Shown here: positions 1 to 4,085 of the stretch, one piece after another | How the letters are laid out: every line of letters begins with the position of its first letter | How positions within the stretch are numbered: the stretch's first letter is position 1 | From: Pseudomonadota bacterium | Lineage (GTDB): Bacteria; Pseudomonadota; Gammaproteobacteria; Xanthomonadales; Xanthomonadaceae | Direction of reading: 5' to 3' | NCBI GenBank assembly: GCA_023423605.1 | Contig: JAFAFF010000244.1 | Coordinates: 1 to 6,569 of the forward strand | DNA: 6,569 bases | Notes under the pieces: model-generated | What the model was told of the DNA's origin: nothing | Databases searched by the model: none | Seen by the model: the letters and a program-made list of their open reading frames with translations, nothing else | Translations under genes and position numbers: made by a program

Positions 1-60
1 CTGCTGGGCGGCGGTTTCAACCTGCTGCGGGTCGTAGGCGATGGGTTCAACGCTGGTCAT
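1..60 (-). CDS. leuS: Leucyl-tRNA synthetase, N-terminal fragment (runs off left edge)
   Basis: Only the first 20 codons are in the window, read on the minus strand from the ATG at 58-60. The peptide begins MTSVEPIAYDPQQVETAAQQ. From memory this matches the start of xanthomonad LeuS, which has the form M-S/T-x-V-E-P-x-x-Y-D-P-x-Q-V-E before the conserved catalytic N-terminal domain. LeuS is the cytoplasmic class I enzyme that charges tRNA-Leu with leucine using ATP. The diagnostic motifs (HIGH-like HMGH, KMSKS, editing domain) lie outside the window, so the call rests on the N-terminal match alone. The 177 bp upstream (61-237) separate it from the next minus-strand gene. I see no strong Shine-Dalgarno or sigma-70 promoter there, and no T-box or other leader that I recognise. 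Confidence 0.8.
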   Translation of the reverse strand, partial: MTSVEPIAYDPQQVETAAQQ

Positions 61-237
61 GGAACACGCGTATGCGGCGGCAAAGCGGCACAGGGTACCG
101 CAGTGCGGCAAAAGCCTCCATCGGACGGCCTTCCCTCGCCCTGGACGGAATCGCAACCAATTGAAATATCAGGGAAACAACCAGAACGGCGGCACCAGCC
201 AGCGACCAGGAAAACGGTCACTGCGACGCCCGACGGC

Positions 238-501
238 TCAGTGCCTGCGCTTGCCGTAGATTGCGGTGCAGTACTGCAACTGGATGCTGCGCGGATGGTG
301 CTCACCCTGCAGCCGCGATGTCCACGCCGTATTTGCCTGGTCCACCGTTCCCGCATGCATCCACGCGGATACTTCACGCGAGGTACCGCTGCGGGTGGTG
401 ATTTCGGTCTTGCACATGAAGGCATCCGCACGCGCGACGTCGACCAGTTGCATGGCCGCAACGCCGGTGGCGGCGGTGAACAGCAGGTGGCGAAGTTTCA
501 T
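238..501 (-). CDS. Small secreted two-cysteine protein, unknown function
   Basis: This is an 87-residue protein whose start codon is preceded by a good Shine-Dalgarno (AAGGAG on the minus strand, about 6 nt upstream). Residues 1-26 look like a Sec signal peptide: a basic MKLRH start, a hydrophobic stretch, then VARADA as a plausible signal peptidase I site. The mature part is about 60 residues with exactly two cysteines (C30, just after the cleavage site, and C78), which suggests one disulfide in the periplasm. The C-terminus is basic (GKRRH). I do not recognise a named domain. It shares spacing and several residues with the protein at 1385-1645: FxC at the mature N-terminus, M-x-A-x-T and L-x-G in the middle, and R-x-I/V before the final Cys. 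It lies 100 bp downstream of the DUF998 gene on the same strand and could be co-transcribed with it. Being a real gene is well supported; its function is unknown. Confidence 0.72.
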   Translation of the reverse strand: MKLRHLLFTAATGVAAMQLVDVARADAFMCKTEITTRSGTSREVSAWMHAGTVDQANTAWTSRLQGEHHPRSIQLQYCTAIYGKRRH

Positions 502-601
502 CGGATGCTCCTTGGACAGGCAGTGGCGTCAGGATGAGGACGCCGCCCCTGCAAGGGCATCGGACCGGGATGAAAAGGACGCGGCGGGAGGGCCCGCAGC
601 G

Positions 602-1309
602 TCAGATGCGGTCGCTGCGTACGCGCATCATCGGCAGTCCCAGCGCCAGCCAGATGGCCCAGCTGGCGAAGGTGATGCGCTGGGCCAGCGGCGCCGGCAA
701 CACGCCCTGCAGTGCAAACCCGCTTACCACCGCAACGGCACCGCAGGCGAGGGCCAACAGCCCCAGCGGCGGTGACCGGCGCCACGTGCCCACCCCGAAC
801 ATCAGCGTGCCGGCGATGAAGGCCAGGATCCAGACCATCCAGGCGCTGGCGTGGGCCTGGCTTGCCGGGCCTTCCAGTGCCTCCACGTCCAGCGGCAGCA
901 GCCCCATGCCGGCAAATGCCATCCCGGCCAGCAGCAGCAATTGGCCAGCGACCCGCGACGGCCAGCGGCTTCCGGCCGGCAGGCGCATCAGCAGGCGCAG
1001 TGCCACCACCATCGCCAGCAGGCCCGGCACTCCCCAGCCAAGCAGGTTGAATGCCATCGCATGCGGTACGCCGGCAGCGCCCAGCAGCGCCACCGGATGA
1101 CGCCACTGCGAATACCCCTCCAGGGCGGCACCGAAAGCCGCTGCCGAAGCGAGGAATACCAGCGCGGCGACCAGGCCAGCCAGTCCATCGATGCGTTTCC
1201 AGGGCGACATGGCAGGTTCCGTCGGAAGGTCAGGACGATTATCGACCATCCATCGCGGCGACGGCGAGCCCGTCGATGGCGCGTTTTCCGGCGTGCCTTT
1301 CGAATTCAT
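602..1309 (-). CDS. DUF998 family integral membrane protein
   Basis: This is a 235-residue polytopic inner-membrane protein. Six hydrophobic segments are visible at roughly residues 40-62, 71-108 (a long stretch that may hold a helix plus re-entry), 120-139, 155-174, 180-200 and 213-228. The DUF998 hallmark lies after the first helix: an LG-x-x-G-x-P-x-A-x-x-FN-x-x-G-x-x-x-PG pattern around residues 75-96. Members usually have about 200 residues and six helices; no biochemical function is established. The start is uncertain. I chose the ATG at 1307-1309 because a purine-rich GGGAATAGG precedes it on the minus strand. An ATG at 1208-1210 (MSPWKRIDG, 202 residues) would remove a hydrophilic Pro/Ser-rich tail of 33 residues and match the family length better. 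A third ATG at 1340-1342 is less likely. It is transcribed divergently from the gene at 1385 and is followed 100 bp later by the small secreted protein gene. Confidence 0.8.
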   Translation of the reverse strand: MNSKGTPENAPSTGSPSPRWMVDNRPDLPTEPAMSPWKRIDGLAGLVAALVFLASAAAFGAALEGYSQWRHPVALLGAAGVPHAMAFNLLGWGVPGLLAMVVALRLLMRLPAGSRWPSRVAGQLLLLAGMAFAGMGLLPLDVEALEGPASQAHASAWMVWILAFIAGTLMFGVGTWRRSPPLGLLALACGAVAVVSGFALQGVLPAPLAQRITFASWAIWLALGLPMMRVRSDRI

Positions 1310-1384
1310 CCTATTCCCGGCTGGCGATGCTGTGCCGAACATGGCCGTGCTTCATTTCTTCGCACGTTTCCACCGGAGAGTCCC
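1310..1384. promoter_or_regulatory. Divergent intergenic region between DUF998 and small secreted protein genes
   Basis: This 75-bp gap must carry, or lie very near, the promoters of two divergent genes: DUF998 to the left and the small two-Cys protein to the right. The only clear element is the Shine-Dalgarno of the right-hand gene, GGAGAG at 1374-1379, five bases before its ATG. I could not find a convincing -35/-10 pair on either strand. If DUF998 really starts at 1210, the shared control region extends to about 175 bp. Confidence 0.35.
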
Positions 1385-1645
1385 ATGCCTGACCGCCCTC
1401 GCCACCTTTCCCGCCTGCTGCTGACCACCGTCCTGGCCTGCGGCGGCATCGCCACCGCCCACGCAGGGACCTTCCTCTGCAGCGCCTACATCGGCGCAAA
1501 TCCGCCGGCACCAACGGCCACCAACACCTTCGCCATGATGGATGCAGACACCCGTCAGGAAGCCGAAAGCCTCTATCTGGCCAGCCTCCTCGGCATGCCG
1601 ATCAGCGCACGCGGCGTCCACAACCTGTCCTGTTCGCCCCGGTGA
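1385..1645 (+). CDS. Small secreted two-cysteine protein, unknown function
   Basis: This is an 86-residue protein. The start is set by GGAGAG five bases upstream and by the signal peptide that begins there: MPDRPRHLSR, a hydrophobic core (LLLTTVLACGGIAT) and the AXA site AHA at residues 25-27. The mature protein has about 59 residues and two cysteines, C32 five residues after cleavage and C83 near the end; C19 lies inside the signal. I do not recognise a named family. The mature part aligns with the protein at 238-501: F-L/M-C at the start, A-x-T-x-x-x-A and L-x-G in the middle, R-x-V/I before the last Cys, with cysteines 51 versus 48 residues apart. A shared family is therefore an inference from low but patterned similarity. 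It reads divergently from DUF998 and ends 109 bp before cnoX, which appears to have its own promoter. Confidence 0.72.
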   Translation: MPDRPRHLSRLLLTTVLACGGIATAHAGTFLCSAYIGANPPAPTATNTFAMMDADTRQEAESLYLASLLGMPISARGVHNLSCSPR

Positions 1646-1694
1646 CCCGCTGGACCCGGAGCCTCGGCACGGTCGACCGCACAGCGCCGACGGG

Positions 1695-1725
1695 TTGTGT
1701 CATGGCGCATCCGCCACCATAGAAT
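1695..1725 (+). promoter_or_regulatory. Candidate sigma-70 promoter for cnoX
   Basis: The hexamer TAGAAT at 1720-1725 matches the TATAAT -10 consensus in five of six positions. TTGTGT at 1695-1700 is a partial -35 match (TTG), with a 19-bp spacer that is longer than ideal. Transcription would begin near 1732 and give a leader of about 23 nt before the cnoX ATG at 1755. No strong Shine-Dalgarno precedes that ATG; the closest purine run is AGAG. The -10 call is stronger than the -35 call. Confidence 0.5.
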
Positions 1726-1754
1726 CGGTCTCCCGTCGTAGATCCAGAGCCTCC

Positions 1755-2609
1755 ATGAGCGAACTAGCGCACGTATTCGACGCCACCACCGATACCTTCG
1801 AGGCCGAAGTCCTGCAGAAATCGTTGCAGACACCGGTGCTGGTCGACTTCTGGGCGACCTGGTGCGGCCCCTGCAAGACCCTGGGGCCGATCCTGGAAAA
1901 ACTAGCCGCCGAGTACAACGGCGCGTTCCAGCTGGCCAAGGTGGATGTGGACAAGGAACAGCAGATCGCTGCGGCCTTCCAGATCCGCTCGGTCCCGACC
2001 GTCTACCTGGTGAAGGGAGGCCAACTGGTGGATGGATTCCCCGGTGCCCTGCCGGAGGGCCAGTTGCGGGAATTCCTCGCCCAGCATGGCATCACCCCGG
2101 CCGAGCCGGCGGCAGAAGCGGAGGAACCCGCGCCGCTGGAGCCGCAGGCGCAGGTGGACGTGCTGCGCGCGCAGATCGCCGCCGAGCCGGACAAGGCCGA
2201 ACTGAAGCTGGATCTGGCCGTCGCCCTGCTGCAGATCGGCGCGGTGGATGAAGCCCGCTCGCTGATCGACGGCCTGCCCGCCAACCTGGCCACCGACGAC
2301 CGCGCGGTACGGGCAGGCGCGCGGCTTGCGTTCGCTGCCGCGCTGAAGGGCGCCCCGCCGCCGGAAGCGCTGGATGCCCGCATCGCCGCCGACGGCAACG
2401 ACCTGCAGGCGCGGCATCTGCGCGGGGTGCAGCGTCTGCTGGCCGGCGACGATCAAGGGGCACTGGAACAGTTCCTGGAGATGCTGCGCATCGACCGGGA
2501 CTTCCAGGAAGGATTGCCACGCAAGGCCCTGATCGATGCCTTCAACGTGATCGAGGATGCCAATCTGGTCGGCGGGTATCGGCGTCGGATGGCTTCACTG
2601 CTCTTCTAG
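1755..2609 (+). CDS. cnoX: CnoX/YbbN-type chaperedoxin (thioredoxin domain plus TPR)
   Basis: This is a 284-residue cytoplasmic protein. Residues 5-110 form a thioredoxin fold with an intact WCGPCK active site (W36, C37, C40) and the cis-proline in SVPTVY (P81). A Pro/Glu/Ala-rich linker spans about 112-131. The C-terminal part (about 132-284) is helical, with TPR-like repeats, and ends with the YRRRMASLLF tail typical of YbbN/CnoX. The family holds unfolding proteins, protects them from irreversible oxidation and works with GroEL and DnaK. E. coli YbbN has lost the first active-site cysteine (SxxC), whereas CGPC here is the redox-competent form, as in Caulobacter CnoX. The two active-site cysteines are the only ones in the protein. 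The open frame extends upstream to 1542, but the fold begins at MSELAHVFD and the upstream codons overlap the previous gene. A promoter precedes it (1695-1725), and a strong inverted repeat lies 25 bp after the stop. Confidence 0.92.
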   Translation: MSELAHVFDATTDTFEAEVLQKSLQTPVLVDFWATWCGPCKTLGPILEKLAAEYNGAFQLAKVDVDKEQQIAAAFQIRSVPTVYLVKGGQLVDGFPGALPEGQLREFLAQHGITPAEPAAEAEEPAPLEPQAQVDVLRAQIAAEPDKAELKLDLAVALLQIGAVDEARSLIDGLPANLATDDRAVRAGARLAFAAALKGAPPPEALDARIAADGNDLQARHLRGVQRLLAGDDQGALEQFLEMLRIDRDFQEGLPRKALIDAFNVIEDANLVGGYRRRMASLLF

Positions 2610-2634
2610 GCACGCCTCCCTTTGCTGATCGCCA

Positions 2635-2661
2635 CGCATGCGTCGCCTGATGACGCATGCG
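2635..2661 (+). promoter_or_regulatory. Perfect 10-bp inverted repeat after cnoX (hairpin or double palindrome)
   Basis: CGCATGCGTC at 2635-2644 is the exact reverse complement of GACGCATGCG at 2652-2661, with a 7-nt loop (GCCTGAT). It lies 25 bp beyond the cnoX stop. As RNA it would be a stable stem, but no U-run follows, so it is not a classical intrinsic terminator. As DNA it can also be read as two copies of the palindrome ACGCATGCG whose centres are 19 bp apart, close to two helical turns, as a dimeric operator would be. It abuts the next inverted repeat with no gap. A direct role in termination, RNA structure or protein binding cannot be decided from sequence. Confidence 0.5.
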
Positions 2662-2731
2662 CCTCTGGACGCTGCATGGACGGCACGCGACGGTAGGGCC
2701 AGACCCAATGGTCCCGTCACGTCCAGAGGAG
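2662..2731 (+). promoter_or_regulatory. Leader stem that sequesters the downstream Shine-Dalgarno
   Basis: CCTCTGGACG at 2662-2671 is exactly complementary to CGTCCAGAGG at 2720-2729. The right arm covers most of the Shine-Dalgarno AGAGGAG (2725-2731) of the secreted-protein gene that starts at 2740. The enclosed 48 nt can fold further: GACGG 2689-2693 with CCGTC 2714-2718, or GGGCCA 2696-2701 with TGGTCC 2709-2714 (one G-U pair). These two use base 2714 in common, so they are partly alternative. Because the first hairpin ends at 2661, the stems could stack coaxially. This looks like a translational on/off structure. It matches no named riboswitch or RNA motif that I recognise, and I found no clear promoter upstream of it after cnoX. 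Confidence 0.45.
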
Positions 2732-2739
2732 TAGTCCAC

Positions 2740-3204
2740 ATGCGCACCTGCGGCTTTTTCCCCCTGCCTGCCTGGCTCGGCCTGATGGCCGTCCTCGCCG
2801 CGCCAGCGTGCGCCACCGAAGGATTTGACCTTCCCGTCCCGGATGCCGTCGTCGCCACCCAGCACCTTCACTACCGGCGCATGTTCGAGGAAAAGCCCTT
2901 TCCTACGGCAACGATCACCTATCACTCCAATGGTTACTACCGCATTCATTCGGAAGGCGAGGATCACCATGGTGTCTACGTGATGCAGGGCCGCTTCGAT
3001 GACGAGACCTATACCGTACGTTATGTCTCGCTGCCGTCGGCTGACTGGGGGGGCAAGACCGCATTCCATCAATTGACCTTCATCAATGAAGGCCCCTCGG
3101 CCGGCGTCTTCATCCAGGATGCAATCACCGACAAGGGCACCGCCATCGCACAACAGAACGGCCGTTTCGCGACCACAATCGGACCCGCCACGCCCGAGCG
3201 CTGA
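2740..3204 (+). CDS. Secreted protein of unknown family, probably beta-rich
   Basis: This is a 154-residue precursor. The start at 2740 is supported by AGAGGAG eight bases upstream and by a signal peptide at residues 1-25 (hydrophobic core LPAWLGLMAVLAAP, cleavage probably after ACA). The Cys at 24 is not in a proper lipobox, because -3 is Ala and -2 is Pro, so I favour signal peptidase I over a lipoprotein. The mature protein of about 129 residues has no cysteine. It is rich in alternating aromatic/polar stretches (TITYHSNGYYRIHSEG at about 58-73, then VYVMQGRF, ETYTVRYVSLP, HQLTFINEG, GVFIQDAI), as expected for an antiparallel beta sandwich or barrel. I recognise no family; a calycin-like barrel is a guess. 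It lies 130 bp after cnoX and 87 bp before DUF4442, and its ribosome site is inside a predicted stem (2662-2729). Confidence 0.72.
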   Translation: MRTCGFFPLPAWLGLMAVLAAPACATEGFDLPVPDAVVATQHLHYRRMFEEKPFPTATITYHSNGYYRIHSEGEDHHGVYVMQGRFDDETYTVRYVSLPSADWGGKTAFHQLTFINEGPSAGVFIQDAITDKGTAIAQQNGRFATTIGPATPER

Positions 3205-3238
3205 CGCACGGGGACAGAAGGGGGAGTTTTCGGCTTTT

Positions 3239-3263
3239 CCATACCTTCGCGTATGGTTAAACT
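3239..3263 (+). promoter_or_regulatory. Palindrome CCATAC-N6-GTATGG at candidate DUF4442 promoter
   Basis: CCATAC at 3239-3244 and GTATGG at 3251-3256 form a perfect 6+6 palindrome with a 6-bp centre, the geometry of a helix-turn-helix dimer site or a small hairpin. TAAACT at 3258-3263 directly after it is a plausible, imperfect -10 element (four of six matches), with no good -35. Transcription would then start near 3270, about 22 nt before the DUF4442 ATG, and the palindrome would lie between -35 and -10, where a repressor would block polymerase. This is inference from position. Confidence 0.3.
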
Positions 3264-3291
3264 GGCGACGTCTCCCTGCCCCCGGCTCCCC

Positions 3292-3762
3292 ATGAACGCC
3301 AGCCTGTTCCGCCACGGCATCAATTTCTGGCCGCCCTTCCTGTTCTCCGGCATCCACGTCACCCGGGTATCGCCGGACTATCGCGACATCGCCGTCGAAC
3401 TGCGCATGCGTCCATGGAACCGCAACTATGTCGGCACGCATTTCGGCGGCAGCCTGTTCGCCATGACCGATCCGTTCTGGATGCTCGGCCTGATGAACAC
3501 GCTTGGCCGCGACTACTACGTGTGGGATCGCGCAGCGGAAATCGAATTCATCAAACCGGGACGTGGAACGGTGAGCGCGACTTTCCGTATCGATGACACC
3601 ATCCTCGCGGACATCCGCGCCGCCGCGGCCGATGGCAGCAAGCAGCTGCGCTGGTTCAGCAATGACGTGATCGATGCCAGCGGCGAGGTGGTCGCGCGGG
3701 TACGCAAGCAGGTCTATATCCGGCTGAAACCCAAGGCGCGGAATGACGGCGCTGGTGGATGA
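3292..3762 (+). CDS. DUF4442 hotdog-fold thioesterase-like protein
   Basis: This is a 156-residue cytoplasmic protein of the DUF4442 group, which belongs to the hotdog superfamily of acyl-CoA thioesterases. The core signature is NRNYVGTHFGGSLFAMTDPFW at about residues 43-63: an Asn before the central helix, the GTHFGGS turn and an Asp (D60) further along the helix. After it come strand patterns (AEIEFIKPG at 82-90, TVSATFRI at 93-100) and a closing strand (VARVRKQVYIRL at 134-145). A substrate is not known for this subfamily; acyl-thioester hydrolysis is a family inference. The start MNASLFRHGINFWPP matches my recollection of relatives. An in-frame ATG at 3253 would add 13 residues and lies in the putative promoter. 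Neither start has a Shine-Dalgarno; the 12 bases before 3292 are pyrimidine-rich. The last codons and the TGA fall inside the first copy of a 20-bp tandem repeat. Confidence 0.85.
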   Translation: MNASLFRHGINFWPPFLFSGIHVTRVSPDYRDIAVELRMRPWNRNYVGTHFGGSLFAMTDPFWMLGLMNTLGRDYYVWDRAAEIEFIKPGRGTVSATFRIDDTILADIRAAAADGSKQLRWFSNDVIDASGEVVARVRKQVYIRLKPKARNDGAGG

Positions 3763-3810
3763 CGACCGTTGCTGGTGGGTAACGAGCATTACTGGTGGGT
3801 GACGACCGTT
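3751..3810 (+). repeat. Three tandem 20-bp copies of a REP left arm
   Basis: Units at 3751-3770, 3771-3790 and 3791-3810 have an exact 20-bp period and a CTGGTGGRT-core-TT form. Units 1 and 3 differ at two positions (G/A first base, A/G ninth), and unit 2 differs from unit 3 in a few bases (AACGAGCATT versus GACGACCGTT). Only unit 3 is followed by the complementary right arm (3811-3820). The pattern reads as local duplication of half a REP element. Unit 1 overlaps the 3' end of the DUF4442 gene and encodes its final residues and stop. Confidence 0.75.
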
Positions 3811-3820
3811 GGTCGTCACC
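3791..3820 (+). repeat. REP/SMAG-like palindrome, copy 1
   Basis: The element has a GTGG tetranucleotide at the 5' side and a perfect 10-bp stem: GGTGACGACC (3798-3807), loop GTT, GGTCGTCACC (3811-3820). This follows the plan of REP elements mobilised by REP-associated tyrosine transposases (RAYTs), called SMAGs in Stenotrophomonas, where the tetranucleotide is typically GTAG. The 31 bp from 3791 to 3821 recur exactly at 4015-4045. It stands 28 bp past the DUF4442 stop and could also act as a transcript end or stabiliser. No transposase gene is in the window. Confidence 0.7.
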
Positions 3821-3863
3821 AGGACCCACTCACCGCAGACAGCACGGCGCTTTGCGCCGCCGC

Positions 3864-3888
3864 CACGACCAACGGTCGGGCGCCACCC
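3864..3888 (-). repeat. Degenerate REP-like element, inverted orientation
   Basis: On the plus strand ACGACCAACGGTCG at 3865-3878 is the exact reverse complement of the core of the two full REP copies, and GCCACCC follows where the GGTGGGT arm would be. Outside the 5-bp core stem the arms no longer pair perfectly. With the flanking direct copies it gives a head-to-head/tail-to-tail arrangement like a BIME, a mosaic of REPs in alternating orientation. Confidence 0.5.
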
Positions 3889-3925
3889 GGTTCCGGCATG
3901 GCCAGCCACATGCTGGATGACTGGC

Positions 3926-4025
3926 ATCTTGTGGGAGCCTGGAAGCTGGAGGGAGGCTGCAGATTGGTGGAAAGCTGGAAACCGGCGGGAACCAGGCACT
4001 GGTGGGAGCCAGGCACTGGTGGGTG
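3926..4025 (+). repeat. Degenerate GTGGGAGCC/CTGG tandem repeats between the REPs
   Basis: The clearest part is a 17-bp unit, CCAGGCACTGGTGGGAG at 3992-4008, repeated at 4009-4025 with one change. The second unit runs directly into REP copy 2. Upstream, related pieces recur with drift: GTGGGAGCCTGGAAGCTGG around 3931-3949, GGTGGAAAGCTGG around 3966-3978 and GGCGGGAACCAGG around 3984-3996. All resemble the left flank of the REP, so they look like eroded copies. Open frames cross this stretch on both strands but show no protein-like composition. Confidence 0.5.
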
Positions 4026-4044
4026 ACGACCGTTGGTCGTCACC
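4015..4044 (+). repeat. REP/SMAG-like palindrome, copy 2
   Basis: This is identical over 31 bp to copy 1, in the same orientation. The stem is GGTGACGACC (4022-4031), loop GTT, GGTCGTCACC (4035-4044). It ends 28 bp before the TACAAT -10 element of the DUF502 gene, so it borders or touches the -35 region. It may insulate the promoter from upstream transcription or have been inserted next to it. Confidence 0.7.
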
Positions 4045-4049
4045 ATGAT

Positions 4050-4085
4050 CAACCGCCAGCCATGCCGACCGCTACAATGCGTCGA
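4050..4085 (+). promoter_or_regulatory. Promoter of DUF502 gene, probably giving a leaderless mRNA
   Basis: TACAAT at 4073-4078 is a five-of-six match to the -10 consensus. Its last base is seven positions before the A of the ATG at 4085, so normal spacing puts the transcription start on the initiation codon itself. Consistent with that, no Shine-Dalgarno lies between the -10 and the ATG. The -35 position (around 4050-4055, CAACCG) is poor. Confidence 0.5.

Noticed and set aside
584..597. Short hairpin GCGGG-AGGG-CCCGC just after the DUF998 stop as a minus-strand terminator
   Set aside because: The stem is only 5 bp, and the nearest T-run on the minus strand is several bases away and only 4 long. 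Such hairpins are expected by chance at this GC content.
57..775. Overlapping open frames on both strands (57-461 minus, 103-537 and 266-775 plus)
   Set aside because: They overlap the signal-peptide protein at 238-501 in other frames, have low-complexity composition and lack start-site support.
1664..1690. Palindrome CGGTCGACCG (1670-1679) with TCGGC/GCCGA flanks after the second small protein gene as a terminator
   Set aside because: The flanking arms pair only asymmetrically, there is no loop in the central palindrome and no T-run follows. It may be chance.
2542..3999. Long open frame of 485 codons on the minus strand
   Set aside because: It runs antisense across the cnoX end, two plus-strand genes and the REP region. 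It has no recognisable motif or ribosome site. Its openness follows from high GC codon bias in the opposite strand.
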